64,000 nucleotides of DNA from Pseudorasbora parva. Its lineage: Eukaryota > Chordata > Actinopteri > Cypriniformes > Gobionidae. Numbering within the stretch: position 1 is the first letter of the stretch; every line of letters starts with the position of its first letter. The notes beneath the pieces were generated by a model. That model worked only from the letters and a program-made list of their open reading frames with translations, had not been told where the DNA came from and did not search any database. Shown piece by piece: positions 35,066 to 47,626 of the stretch. The translations under genes and the position numbers were made by a program. Location of the stretch: positions 46,316,751 to 46,380,750 of the forward strand of contig NC_090175.1 in NCBI RefSeq assembly GCF_024679245.1, in the 5' to 3' direction.

Positions 35066-35994
35066 ACTCTTTAGTTTCGGTTGCTATGTCTAACAAACCA
35101 CACGCTCACACAACACACATTCTCACACAGTGAAAACACATCGCAGAGCAAAGAAGATACTGACAATGCACTGACAGACGGAACAAGGCAGGTTACTTTT
35201 AATATGAAAAGTCTCAACTTAATAAATGCCGTTTGTGGCTCTTTAATGTGTGGTGACAGGTTGCTGTATTGCCTCACTTAAAGCTTCTTGTGAACCGAAC
35301 ATCTCTTTTTTCTAGTTAATTTATAGTATCAGTATTAGTATTTGCAGCAGAAAGCTAACAGTGCCACTCAAATTACAACACATTATTACAAACGTACTGT
35401 TGTGAATCAGGAGACACTGGCTGGTTATTTACTTGGTCAAAAATGTATTTTGAATTTTGAAATTAAGGACCGCAGCTTTATATAGAAGCTTGTTTCTGCC
35501 ACAGAATAAAAAGTAAAAAGGTAATTTACACTTCGCCAGGAGTTTGATCGACAGGTGATCTGACCAATCATAATCCACCATCCGACCAATCCGCCATTTT
35601 TGTCTGACAAAGCAGTCAAGAGAGTTCATAGATTAACGTTGCTGGACTTGAACTTGAAAAAATGTGTGTACTTGCGTCTTTCCGCGTTTGAAACAATGAG
35701 CTTCCGCTATTCATCTTTGCATACATCATGTCCGTATAAATAAAGGTGTCTGTGCTAGTAGGCTATATCAAAGCTATCTCACAACCAATTTGTTCGTATT
35801 TGTACAAAGTGGCTAATTTGTATGAATTTGTATGACCTCACACGTATGAATTCATATGATTTGCCTATACTGGAGTGTTTGAGGTTTGAGGTTAGATCTT
35901 GATATTTCATCAAAATGTCTTTCCTTTTCTGCTGACATCACTTAGGCAATGCTGTCTGTTGGATAATGTTAAAGGTGTCATGAACTGTTTATAT
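35066..35994. other. Unique DNA with a short shared repeat piece
   Basis: GAAGCTTGTTTCTGCCAC near 35486 also occurs near 34818 (GAAGCTTGTTTTTGCCAC), linking it to the AATTG array. No gene. Confidence 0.4.
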
Positions 35995-36198
35995 TTATAT
36001 ATTATATTATTTTATATTATATTATATTATATTATATTATATTATATTATATTATATTATATTATATTATATTATTTTATATTATATCATATCATATCAT
36101 ATCATATCATATCATATCATATCATATTATATTATATTATATTATATTATATTATATTATATTATATTATATTATATTATATTATATTAATTATATAT
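35995..36198. repeat. (ATATT)n pentanucleotide array with ATATC block
   Basis: About 40 five-base units. A central run of about eight ATATC variants (36084-36125) sits between ATATT blocks. Confidence 0.95.
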
Positions 36199-36305
36199 TA
36201 GAGGTGGGCATAGATATTTTTTAATGTAGATTAAAATGGCTCATCTGAATTCTGCCGAAGGCTGTCAGAATGTGTGTGCTACCCTCTCACATACATAACG
36301 CTATA

Positions 36306-36390
36306 CTAGGGGTGTAACGGTACAGATTGCTCATGTTTCGGTTTGTATCATGGATTAAGGTTCACAGTTTTTGTACGGTTCTGTATTTAC
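36306..36390. mobile_element. Possible hAT-type element end
   Basis: TAGGGGTGTAACGGTAC followed by GTTTCGGTTTGTATC resembles a common fish hAT terminus in my memory. Only one end is seen. Confidence 0.4.
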
Positions 36391-37184
36391 TATGTTCAGG
36401 GAAAAAAGGACTACTGTCAAATGAAAATAAAGAAAATAAGAACAAATAACTTGAATACAAGCAGCACAAATAAAAACTATTGAGCAAAGATACTAATAAA
36501 AATAAACAATGCTTTTCAGGTTTTTCAGGTAAGTCTAACATTAGTTTTTAGGTAGAGAAAGTAATCAAATGTATAATAAATGCATATTTTACTGTTTAAG
36601 ATTAATCCTTATTAAACTTACACAAGCTATTCAATCAAGAGCAGTGAGTGATGTCTAACATTATTATATAATGTTAAACATTAAACAGAGCAGTTTAGGC
36701 TACTGCCCCTTTAAGACCTAATGTAGTGTGTCGACTGTATAAAGTTCACTTAAGCCATATTCAGACAATGTCTGCTAGGATACTCATCGAGATGGACATG
36801 ATGACACACTTTTTGTGTGAGCTTGTCCGTTCAAGTGCAGGACTTGAAAGATAACTCAATATTTGCTCAATATTGAGTGCACATAGATAAATCTTCTCAC
36901 AGCGCTCTCAAGTTCTCACTCGTGTCTTCTGGCTCTACACACGGGTGATGACAGCGAAACGACTGCTCATATTCAGACATACGGCAGCACCTGCATGCAC
37001 TGAATAGTTTACAAAGAGAGATTGTTTTGCCCACGTTTTTCTTTTATTATTATCACTGTTGTAATGTATCACTAAAAAGCCAGCACGTGTATCCATTGAC
37101 AGAAACATACATAAAGCATTATGTTCAAGTTATAACCCATATTAAAGATGCGTCATCAGATGTGAGATGAACCGCAAATGTGTG
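36391..37184. other. AT-rich DNA, probably old repeat
   Basis: No gene. The interior may belong to the hAT-like ends on either side. Confidence 0.3.
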
Positions 37185-37245
37185 CCGGCACCTTTTACAC
37201 GGCACCCCTGCTCTCGTCAGACGGCACCCCGGTTGGGAAACACTG
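37185..37245. mobile_element. Possible hAT-type element end
   Basis: The segment ends GGTTGGGAAACACTG, the inverse of CAGTGTTTCCCAACC, a widespread hAT terminus. The other end was not found. Confidence 0.5.
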
Positions 37246-37650
37246 GTATAGACCCAACTTCCAACCCAACTTTGAGAATAGATTAACAGCGGCGTTTTTT
37301 CGCCCGATAAGAGTAACTGAGCATGTAAACACCGATAATGGCCCACCACTAATATATATACTGTTGTCTGAAGTCAACTAATGAAATTTAAATGTTTTTT
37401 TTTTTTACATTCTAAAATATCACAATGAATAAATATAGGCTATTTTCTACACTGGTTTTGAGGCTTTTAAGGCATATTTAATGAGCTTCAGCTCTGACCT
37501 GTGATTTATTATTACTTGGCCTGCCCGATCGGTGGAAATAAGCGCGTTTATTGCTCGTTTACTGCTTGTTTAGCTCGACGAGTCGGTAGGCGGGGCTACA
37601 GAAGCAGGCGTACACAGTTATTTGTAAGGGTGGCATTTCACCCTTCTAAT
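37246..37650. other. Unique DNA
   Basis: Nothing recognised with confidence. Confidence 0.35.
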
Positions 37651-37654
37651 ACGT

Positions 37655-37819
37655 CATTGATTTGAGAGCCTCATTTTCTGGGCCTGGTGTCTATAAAAGC
37701 TTTCCTTTTACTAACAAGGAAGTTTTCAGCTCTGAAATTTAGAGGATATTCTTATATTACCATGACCTTTTAGATCTCAAATGCTCAAGGGAAAGTTAAT
37801 TTCTCAATTCATCACCCCT
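37655..37819. mobile_element. Partial TTAA-type element, copy of 8533-8941 right part
   Basis: Shares GTCTATAAAAGC, the AAGTTTTCAGCTCTGAAA stretch, TATTCTTATATTACCA and the CACCCC end, followed by TTAA (37820-37823). Confidence 0.7.
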
Positions 37820-37823
37820 TTAA

Positions 37824-38533
<710 letters not shown>

Positions 38534-39417
38534 GTCTCGTTCTTCGTCTGTCTTTTGTTTCTTGTCACAGAGCTAGCCCTCACTGTAGGTCATTTTGACA
38601 TGAGAAATCTGTGACCTCAGATGCAATGGCACCTGCTCCCGTGCTCTCGGCTCCGCTGTTCTCCGCTGTCTTCCTCTGGGAGCTTTTGACAGAGTAATAG
38701 TGGGAAATTGAGGTTATTGAGGATGGTTGAGGGGAGATGTGGGCACCGTTATTGAGGGAAGGAAAAGATGGTTTCTGTGGCAGAAATGAGAGATCGAGAC
38801 ATAAAATCGTCATTTCTTTCGAAACACATTCTTTGGGTGGCGAGGGTTTTTTTTTTTTTTCGTCAGACGTAAAGAATCCTAAAAGCTCTATCAAGCACAA
38901 GTAAGGGTCCATTTGTGTGCAATAAAAACCTTTTGATTAGCTGAACTTGTAAATGGTTTAACTGCTCATTGTTATTCAACTTAATAGATCACATCTGGTT
39001 GTGTGTCTTGTGTGAAGAATTGCTCATCCTGCTCTGCTAATGATGTGCAATAACATGTTCCATACGGTTAATGAAGGGCTATGAATGTCTTTTCCGTGTA
39101 ATACACAAGAGAAGAAAAAGAAGATAGAAAATAGAATATTCAGAGGTGCTGTGGTCTAATTAAAGATGGCTTTTATGCGCTCTGGGAATGGGTTAGAGCT
39201 TTCAAAAGAAAGAAAAAACATGAACAAAGAGAATGAGAGCTAAGTGTGTATGAAGAATGATAATTCAGATGGAGGAGGACCTGTGCTGTTGGTGCATGTG
39301 CTTCTGATCACAAAATCAATCATAGCGTTATCACCCCCCAAAAAATTGTGTAACACAAAGAGTTTTTAAAGAATATCCTGCCAAAAAAAAAAAAATTTCA
39401 ATGAAAGTGATTTATAT
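38534..39417. other. Unique DNA
   Basis: Complex sequence without repeat signature; no coding-like frame. The 110-residue minus frame at 38580-38912 has no recognised domain. Confidence 0.4.
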
Positions 39418-39742
39418 GACTAGACTAGGTAAATCCAGTCTGATCTGCCGGCCATTTGATTTCACCCTGCAGCTCAATCTGGAAACATGTACAATCATTT
39501 CTACTGCTGCTGTTACACTGTTACACAGGAACCAATCACAGACTGGCTTATCCACCTGGCGCGCTAATGGCGAGTTTAACAAGATGACAGATAGAGAAGC
39601 GATGGGTCGTTGCCTCTTGATCACGCCTCTTGTGGTCTGATTGGTTGAAGGATTATCCAATTGTGTACAGAGTCATTTGAATTGTGCTTGCTTATCACGC
39701 CTCTTGTGCAGAAGAAAATACAAAGTAGACTCCCCAGACCAA
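39418..39742. mobile_element. Copy of the TAGACTGGGT element
   Basis: Starts TAGACTAGGTAAATCCAG and matches the outer parts of 19281-20794 to CCCCAGACCAAT without the TTAA insert. It served as the empty-site reference. The right end runs into an AAT repeat. Confidence 0.85.
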
Positions 39743-39775
39743 TTTACTCAAACAAATCATACAATGTAACAAAGA

Positions 39776-39800
39776 AATAATAATAATAATAATAATAATG

Positions 39801-39873
<73 letters not shown>
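39776..39873. repeat. (TAA)n microsatellite
   Basis: About 32 units with one TGA variant near 39799. Confidence 0.97.
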
Positions 39874-39874
<1 letters not shown>

Positions 39875-39889
39875 CATTTTTCTAGTTAC

Positions 39890-39990
39890 TGATCACATCT
39901 AAAATTTTCAGTTGGCCAAATTAATGCAATTTAATTCACAGAAATTCAATTTGACCAACTGAAAAATTTAGATGTGAGCAGTCACTAGAA
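39890..39990. repeat. Foldback repeat, ~43-bp arms
   Basis: TTCTAGTTACTGATCACATC and following bases pair with the inverse of GATGTGAGCAGTCACTAGAA; the arms are about 90% complementary around a ~15-bp loop. A related half occurs near 51223-51270. A poly-T/GTT tract follows at 40010-40069. Confidence 0.8.
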
Positions 39991-40776
39991 TGTTCAAATG
40001 GAGACCCGATTTTTTTTTACAGTGTACTTTTTTTTGTCCGGTTTTTTTTTTTTTTTTTTTTTTTTTTTGGACAATGAATCAATTCTATCACCAGACAAAG
40101 CTCAAGTTTGTATTTGTAATATAGCGCACAAGTCATATGGATCACTTATGACACAGTCATGGCGCTTTTTGAAGTTTGAAAGCTCCAGTCCTTGTTCATT
40201 GAAATTATATTGAAAAGCATGCCCAAATGTTATTCAAAATAGGATCATTTGAGTTAAAAAAAAAATAAAAAATAATAATAATAATGATTTTGATTTATGG
40301 ACACCGTTTAAGACAGTAAAGGATTACAAATAATAAAATATATGAACAATAAGGGCCCTATCATACACCTGGCACAATGTGGCACCTGGTGCAAGTGTTT
40401 TTGCAAGTTAAGCCTGACGCAGTTATCATTTTCACATCCTGCGCCATGTTGTAGCAATAGCAAATGCACTCGCGCCCATCTGTTCGCCCATAGGCGTGCT
40501 GGTCTGAAAACGAGATGTTTTGGCGCATTGTTGGTACGCTTCTATTATGAGGCAACTGAAAATGACTGCATCATGACCAACTGAAACATGGTCTAAAGTC
40601 AAACGGTCTATGGTCTAAAGTCAATAGCGCAGTATTTTTGTGTTATTTAAAGGGTGCGTTAGTAATATGCGCCTATAGGCACACACATACACTCTGCTTG
40701 TACACAAATAGGGACACACAGCAGCACACAATTTAGGTATATATATATAAAAGAATATATAACAGACAGGACTTAA
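39991..40776. other. Unique DNA with poly-T tracts
   Basis: T-rich runs at 40010-40018 and 40041-40068. 40340-40700 holds GGCACCTGGTGCAAG-type sequence resembling a fish repeat, without clear ends. No gene. Confidence 0.35.
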
Positions 40777-41642
40777 AGGACATCTCCGGTGAGAAATGAA
40801 CCTAGGTGTAATTAAAAGATGGTTAACGAGTAGATCGTTCTCTGGAATGCGTTTTCATGAAAATCGAATGTAAAGAGTTTTATCTCTAAAAACAGATTAG
40901 CTTATAACGCTAGTCTATGGGGCACAGGGAAGTGAAATTAAATCGCTAGTTAATACCACTAACGGCTCAAAATAGCCTCACACTAACACGGTAGCATAAT
41001 GAGGGTCCCTACATGCAAACCGAAGCATTGAGAACTTAGTAAGTGTACAAACAGTTTAATAAGAAGACACTTTATAAACATTTTATAAAATCTCGACAAA
41101 TCTATCAACGAGCGCTGTTCTAAGAGAGCTGGTCGATAGGAATTAAGTTTGTGAAATGTAATAACATGGACATTTTTATTTCTTTATTTACTCTTTCGCG
41201 TTCAGTGTTTTCTTCCAGAAACAACGGACCATATGAGATTCCAAGTCACAGTTCATCACTTAGCAGAACGCTCGTCGCTCAACGAGTTGAGACCGTTTTC
41301 CAAGATGGTGCCTGTCCGTGAACGCGTAATGCACTATGCTTATAAAGTATCTTCTTATTAGACTCTTTGTACACTTACTAAGTTCTCAATGCTTCGGTTT
41401 GCATGTAGGGACCGTCATTATGCTTCCGTGTTAGTGTGAGGCTATTTTGAGCCTTGTTAGTGGTATTAACGAGCGATTTAATTTCACTACCCGGTGCCCC
41501 ATAGACTAGTGTTATAAGCTAATCTGTTTTTAGAGATAAAACTCTTTACATTTGATTTTCATGAAAATGCATTCCAGAGAACGATCTACTCGGTAACCAT
41601 CTTTTAATTACACCTAGGTTCATTTCTCACCGGAGTTGTCCT
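40777..41642. mobile_element. TTAA foldback element, ~300-bp arms, 866 bp
   Basis: TTAA at 40773-40776 and 41643-41646. The left arm AGGACATCTCCGGTGAGA and the inverse of the right end AGGACAACTCCGGTGAGA remain paired to about 41070/41340 with over 90% match by eye. A unique centre of about 250 bp includes no gene. Confidence 0.9.
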
Positions 41643-41680
41643 TTAACCAGATGTGTAGGAATAGGATACTTAAAGTTTAA

Positions 41681-42745
41681 AGGGGTGGTTCCGTGTTTCT
41701 TTTTTTCTTTTTTTAAACACCGTTTTTTTATATATTTTATCTTTATTCTATGAAGATAGATTGGTTAGATGGCCAAATGTAGTTTCCTGTATTTTTATTG
41801 GCTGAAGTGCTAAGCACAGGTTGTCCGGAAACGCCACGCCCCTTACCATTACTGGAAGAAGTCACAACCAAGGGGGTAATCTAGTGCTCGGAAAGCTTTC
41901 CACCCCTAGGGGCTGCCATTGCTAACCAAGCCATCACCTGCTGTTAGCATCCCATTGACTCCCATTCATTTTTGAGTCACTTTGACAGTGAATAACTTTA
42001 CATCTGAGGCGTTTAAAGACTCCATTTGTCCATTGTTTATTTCTAAAGAAACACGACAATGCATAAAAGGCTCCGTTACCTTGTATCTTACACTATCGCC
42101 CCGCAGAAGCTGTTTTTGTAAAAATAGGCTAACGATTGCGTCATAACCAACTCGACTCTGTCGCACAGTTGAGAAATTACCGTATAGACCTGAGGAGACG
42201 CTCGCAGGCAATCTTTTACTGTCTATGAGACAGTCGGGGGGACGTGGAGACCAAGTCTGATAAAGTCAAGGGGGAAGAATGGGGAGAAGCCCATAGTGAG
42301 CCAAAAGCAACGGGAGAAAATATTTAAACAACGTGATTCAGCTTTCACTTTCCACAACTACTAGAAGACCTACAGCTGTCAGACAGGAGGCTCACGTCAC
42401 ATCGTCGTCAAGCTCAGTCTGAGCCTGCGCAGTTCGCTCAGCCATCAGGAAGTGAGTGCCCCTAGGTTGACTTCATTATTTCGCCGTTGACGTCAATGGG
42501 ATCGCTCAGTCCATTTCTTTTACTGTCTATGGTCACAACTGCGGTGACTAGCATGGGTTTATGATGTCACCAACCTGGGAAGAAGCTCGTTGTAGTCCAA
42601 ACTGGCCATTTTTGTAGGAAATAAACTGTCGTACCATTTGCATTGAACATTCAGCGCTGTAACTTTGCAGATACTGTTTATGCTCAAGCAGCAACATTAC
42701 ACTCTAACTACAGTTAAAAAAGTGAAATCGCACGCAACCACCCCT
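41681..42745. mobile_element. TTAA element with AGGGGTGGTT TIRs, 1065 bp
   Basis: TTAA at 41677-41680 and 42746-42749. Ends are AGGGGTGGTTCCGTG and the inverse AGGGGTGGTTGCGTG. Only 34 bp lie between the TTAA sites of this and the preceding element. No transposase is encoded; the 81-residue minus frame is chance. Confidence 0.88.
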
Positions 42746-42929
42746 TTAAGCACAATATTGATATATTTATTTTTGGCTATTTATTTAGTTTATAGTTGTC
42801 CTTATTTTCTAGCTTGGTAAGTGAAAAGATAATTATATTGTGACTTCATAGTCGGCTCATAGTGTACTGAATGAAGTAAACAAAATATTCTAGTTAGGTT
42901 TTTGCTAAGAATCATCTCAGTGTTCAGTC

Positions 42930-43252
42930 CCATGGCCTTAACTATATGTACTTACATCAAAAAATAAGTACAATGTAATTATTGTGTTCATACTGTATTG
43001 CAAAACACTTTTGCTGATATTGAGGTGGGATACGTGTAGAGTTAGGGACATGTGTGGTGGTAAGCGTAGGGTTAAGGAAAGTGTCAACAGTGTAATTATA
43101 AATGTAACTACAGAAATGAATTACAGATGTAATTGTCCTTTTATAAACTGTAAGTAAAATGTAAAACTGTGTGTTCACAAGAAGTACATTGTATCAAATT
43201 ATTAATTAAAATGTTTACTCATACTAGTAAGGCCACCTAATATAAAGTGGTC
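42930..43252 (+). mobile_element. Relative of the 27380-27705 TIR element
   Basis: Ends GGCCACCTAATATAAAGTGG and shares the GTATTGCAAAACACTTTTGC interior in inverse orientation to the first copy. The left end is poorly preserved. Confidence 0.75.
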
Positions 43253-44224
43253 CCAGTGTTGAATATGCTAGTGAAATTCAGTAATACATCTGTAATGTAT
43301 TTGCCATAATTTGAGTCATGCTGTTTTTATAAATAATCCACTTTTTAAGCTGGTTCACATTATTATTTGCTAATCGTGTTTAGAGCTGGTAGACTATGGC
43401 TAAGCTGTTTTGACCTGTTTAAAAACATCTGGTTGACTAGTTTGACCCTACAGTTTGGCTGACCTGTTTTCTTGAGCTTGGAACAAACTTGTCAAAATCT
43501 GTATCTTTAAATAAACCCACCCAAACACACATATACACACACAGAGTTTTAAACATTAAATAGCAAAAAAAAAATCAGCCCTCCGGCATCTTCTACTCTC
43601 TCTTTCTTTTGCCAGTGTTAGGTCACATTAAAAGCAAGGTGACGTGAGGTTGGCACAAAATGTTATTTGGTCTATGTGAGCGTGCATTTGTGCTACAGAG
43701 CTTGATGGAGTAGAAGTAGGCCATTCGCATATATTCGCGTATAGACGTAAGAGCAGGTTTTGCGCCACGGGCTACAATCAGCCACAGCCTTCTCACTTAA
43801 TAACGCTCCAGGAGCCAGGCAGGAGAGAGATCAGACCTGATGCCCAGGCAGGGTGCTATGCGAGCAGGGTGCGAGGTGGGGGGTTGGGTGACGATGCTCC
43901 TAAAAATGTTGTGTTTGAACTAGAGGGCGGCTCGAGGGGTCAAATAATTTGTTGTATGCCACTTTTACTTTTTCTCCCATGACTTAGCAGAGCGCTGTGC
44001 GAACACACAGGGGAAAGTGGCCAGCAGGCGCTAACGAGGATAGAGGGCCGACTTTGGGAGCCGCACTTCTGCTGTTATCCAACTAATGAGTCTGCGAGGG
44101 AGCGAAAGAAATGAGGATGCTTTAAGAGCTTTTTAAACTAGCGTGATAAGGGCTTTGTTTGTGCCAGCAATTTGGAGCGTTTTGGAGGATCTGTTTGTTT
44201 CTTCGGTAATTGTGTGTGTGTGTG
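43253..44224. other. Unique DNA, short GT run at 44211-44233
   Basis: 43730-44130 is complex and non-repetitive. No gene recognised. Confidence 0.4.
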
Positions 44225-44450
44225 TGTGTGTGTTACTGAGTAGACCTATTAAAGGATTAAAGTGGCACGGATTTCTTTTCGCATTCATGTTTCTGTCAGT
44301 TACTTGCATGCATGCCTGTCTGTGCGCGTGTGCTCTTGTGTAATTGTTTTAAATTTCACTGTTTGCACAGCTCTCAAGTGTGTGTGTTTGCAAGTTACAT
44401 GCCAGAGTGCATCGGCCCATTTAAATGTCCCTGTATTATTTCTGTTCTTT
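44225..44450 (+). other. Unique segment duplicated at 49632-49800
   Basis: GAGTAGACCTATTAAAGGAT, GTGTGCTCTTGTGTAATTG, GCACAGCTCTC and TTACATGCCAGAG recur in the same order and orientation at 49632-49800, about 75-80% alike by eye. No transposon features. The partner lies 5.4 kb away. Confidence 0.7.
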
Positions 44451-44819
44451 CAAAAATATACTCTGGTCAACCTCAGGCGCTTGATATTTTTCAAAATAGC
44501 AAGAAAATGTACAGCTTAATTTAGCTTAATTTTTATCAAACCAAATGAGACAAACACCTTATTTCAGCTAAATTTTGTGGGCAAGAAAGGTCTATTGTCC
44601 ATCGGTAGTGTAGCGTGATGTATGAAGCACAGTTCACACAGAAGTCACTTTCAAACCATGTAGCGTTTTGTTGGTAGACTAATCACGATGACTTTGCATG
44701 GCCAACTTGAACATGAGCGAAATCTGTGTGGGAAACTTTCTTACCCTCATGTGAAACTCCCAATCGAGCAGATTCCGATTGGAATGACATCCATACAATT
44801 TACACCAGCAATGTAACTC
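44451..44819. other. Unique DNA
   Basis: Nothing recognised. Confidence 0.35.
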
Positions 44820-45134
44820 AGTGTATAAGTGTATAATCAGTGTATAATTCAACAGATTAGATACAGCGTGTCTTCCCTTCCTCTGCTTGTAAACAAACCT
44901 CTCCGCTTCTGGGTCACGTGTCCGAACGGCGGACTGCGTCATATTCTCGCGCATGCGTCGTGGTGCCTCGTGAGTTCACGTCCGAGGCATACACGGAAGA
45001 CAATAACTTGGTGGATAAATTAGTCATTTAGAGTTTTTTTGCGCACAAAAACTATTCTCGTCGCTTAGTAACATAACTCTACAGCCACTGCAGTGAGATG
45101 GACTTTGTAATGACGTTTTTAGAGCCTCTATGGG

Positions 45135-46406
45135 CAACACATTCTCACACCCAACTCGTCACATATGGACGCTTGACCAGGACCCCTTGTCGTCACTTTT
45201 CAACGAACTGGGCGTACCTTTATCGTCAATTTTCGACGCGCTGGGTGCTCCATTCATTTAAATGAGAAACCTTTGGCGTCATACACAGACGCACTGGGAA
45301 TGGGAATATTATCGTCATGGTGAAATTTATTAATCAGCAAGCATAATTTCATTTACATTTATTTTATTTACGCTATTAAGACACATTTTAACATGATTTC
45401 ATTTACATTTATTTTATTTACGCTATTTAGACACACTTTAACATGATTTCATTTACATTTATTTTATTTATGCTATTTAGACACACTTTAACATGATTTC
45501 ATTTACATTTATTTTATTTATGCTATTTAGACACATTTTAACATGTAACCCAACCCCACCCCATCCCTAAACCTACCCATTTGTGTGAGCATGATATAAA
45601 ACACAGGATATAACATACGACTGCATCCACGAGTTATTCAAAAAAGTTAAATAATCCAAGTTTTCCGAGGCCAAACGATTGATTTGCATGAAGAAAATCC
45701 CCAAAAGCGATCAGCACCTCCATCCGCCAAAGATCATGAACAAACACATCAAATTTCAAATATTGGCGCCCGTACTTCAGATTTCATAGTGAAATTGCAT
45801 TGGCTCTCATATGTCTTGTGACCAATTGCGTTATTACGTTAGCATTGATTGTAAAATGTCATTGGCTCTCGTGTGTCTTGTGACCAATTGCGTCATGTTT
45901 AAGAGTCTTTTGAATTATTTGAATGAGATATGAATGAGTTTGTTCACGGGGCAGCGGGATCATCATTTCAGCGATTAAAACATCAAGATCGACTCTGTTC
46001 TTCACATGAAGACATTGTATGACTTCAGAAGACTTGGAATGCAACATGAGTTAATACTTTTATACTGTTTTGGTCAGATTTTGCAATAAATACTTGTGAC
46101 TGTACATTTATTTGCCTGGTATGTGTTTTATATTGTTAAGATGTGGGTAGGTTTAGGGTAGGAGTTGGGTTAGTTGCCCCAAAATATAAAAGTAGCCTTT
46201 AAATATTAATAAAATCATGTCTGCTTTTACAAACGCAAAGAATGAAATGCGTCTGTGTATGACGCCAAAGGTTTCTCATTGAAATGAATGGAGCACCCAG
46301 CGCGTCGAAAAATGACGATAAAGGTACGCCCAGTTCGTTGAAAAGTGACGACAAGGGGTCCTGGTCAAGCATCCATATGCGACGAGTTGGGTGTGAGAAT
46401 GTGTTG
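45135..46406. mobile_element. Foldback element, ~165-bp arms, 7-bp TSD, 1272 bp
   Basis: CTATGGG flanks both sides (45128-45134 and 46407-46413), single in the uninterrupted relative near 58775 (TTTTATGGGTC). Ends are CAACACATTCTCACACCC and its inverse. Inside are a 50-bp tandem repeat and inverted CCCTAAACCTACCC segments. Non-coding. Confidence 0.85.
45346..45545. repeat. 50-bp minisatellite, four units
   Basis: Unit starts ATTTCATTTACATTTATTTT and ends TTTAACATG. Four head-to-tail copies differ at only a few positions (ACGCTATTAAG, ACGCTATTTAG, ATGCTATTTAG). Confidence 0.97.
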
Positions 46407-46597
46407 CTATGGGTCGAGTGAGTAAAAATGTACTGAATGTCAATGGAGGCCTATCTGAAGCCTTTCTCAGCCATCAGCTTTCAACTAAAATATCTTCTTT
46501 TGTGTTCTGAAGATGAACAGAGGTCTTATGGGTGTCTAACGCCATGAGGGTTAGTAATTAATGAGAGAATTTTCTTTTTTGGGTGAACTTACCCTTT

Positions 46598-46926
46598 AAA
46601 TATTGATAGTTGGTCACTCAAACCCCTTTATCTAAACTTCTCTACTTAACCGTTGGACTCATATCCGTCATGTTTGTAGTTTTTTAACGCTTTTTATCCG
46701 CGTTTGTAGTTCTAATTGAATCCTCGTCCAACTCGCAATGGGTTGTGGGCAATATCAGCTGTTAGAGTACCCATCGATCCATACTTCAAATTCGGACCGG
46801 AAATAGTAGACCATCCGGGAGTCTTTGGAATACTCTTTTGAACATACTACGATTTGGGACATACTAATTCTATTTTCGAATACTATTTAGGATGTATAGT
46901 ATGCGAATTGGGACGCAGGGTTAATG
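46598..46926. mobile_element. Right part of the GCGTCCCAATTCGC element
   Basis: Matches 6604-6929 with few differences and ends GCGAATTGGGACGCAGG. The left part is missing. It lies next to an LTR, as at 6165-6926. Confidence 0.88.
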
Positions 46927-47493
46927 GGGAGCAAACAAACGAGGGTAAAGAGAGAAGGCAGGTGGGGCAAATGAACCAATAATCAGGAAACAAGTTGGGA
47001 GGGGTTAGACAATCGATATGAGAGCAAATGGGACAAAGAAACACATGAACATGTGCTCACACCAAACGTGACATGAACATGCAGTTAATGAAAACTCACA
47101 AGCCGCATGCTCACACAAAACATGACAACATGAAAGCATGCAGCTAGTGAAACACCAGCTGCATGATACACAACACAAGACAAACACACGGACAAGAGCG
47201 CATACTCACATGACCAGACAGAGCGCACAAGAATTAGCGAATGCTCATTCCGTGTGCTCACAACATGAGACAAAACACGAGGAGAATGCACAAATCTCAA
47301 CACAAAACCGAAACCCAACTAGACCGAAGTACTGGGATCCGCGCTCCACACAGAAAACTACAAGGACAGAAGAGCACGCAGCTCAAGCATGCTCAAAGCT
47401 GCATGCTCACACAAGACAAGACAAAATACAGGAGAGTCAAGACACTGTCACAAAACCAAGAGAAAGGTAGACCGAAGTGACAGAACCCTGACA
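46927..47493 (-). mobile_element. Second LTR (U3-side), related to 5921-7083
   Basis: AGGCAGGTGGGGCAAATGAA and ATCAGGAAACAAG...GGGTTAGACAATC align with 6960-7020. It ends CAGAACCCTGACA at 47493, so the minus strand starts TGTCAGGG. It contains repeated CATGCTCACAC-type motifs, probably U3 repeats. The U3/R junction, TATA and R-U5 are missing. Frames within it (such as 47138-47470) are not genes. Confidence 0.65.
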
Positions 47494-47626
47494 ATGTCTT
47501 TTAAAGGGATAGCCTACTTCAGCTCTGTGAAATGCATGTGTATTTAAATTGGGTCATTAATGTAGTAGAAATGTGAATTTGGTGCCTTCTAGACTGAGAA
47601 AAGACAGAAAACTTGAATATTTGTCT

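Larger units (their letters stand above)
44820..46597. mobile_element. TTAA-type element (AGTTCACCC end), interrupted
   Basis: Left part 44820-45134 and right part 46407-46597 together match the continuous copy at about 58480-58960. The right end GGGTGAACTTACCC abuts TTAA and then the GCGTCCC element, whose uninterrupted copy near 6606 has the same GTTAAATATTG, so it inserted there. The left terminus is not clear. Confidence 0.75.

Noticed and set aside
36306..37245. A single complete hAT element
   Set aside because: The two ends (AGGGGTGTAACGG and GGTTGGGAAACACTG) belong to different families and no shared duplication is visible.
45346..45545. Direct repeats resembling a CRISPR array
   Set aside because: The four 50-bp units are contiguous with no spacers, and the genome is animal.
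47138..47480. 110-residue frame rich in T, H, Q and K
   Set aside because: It lies in LTR U3 sequence with repeated CATGCTCACAC motifs.
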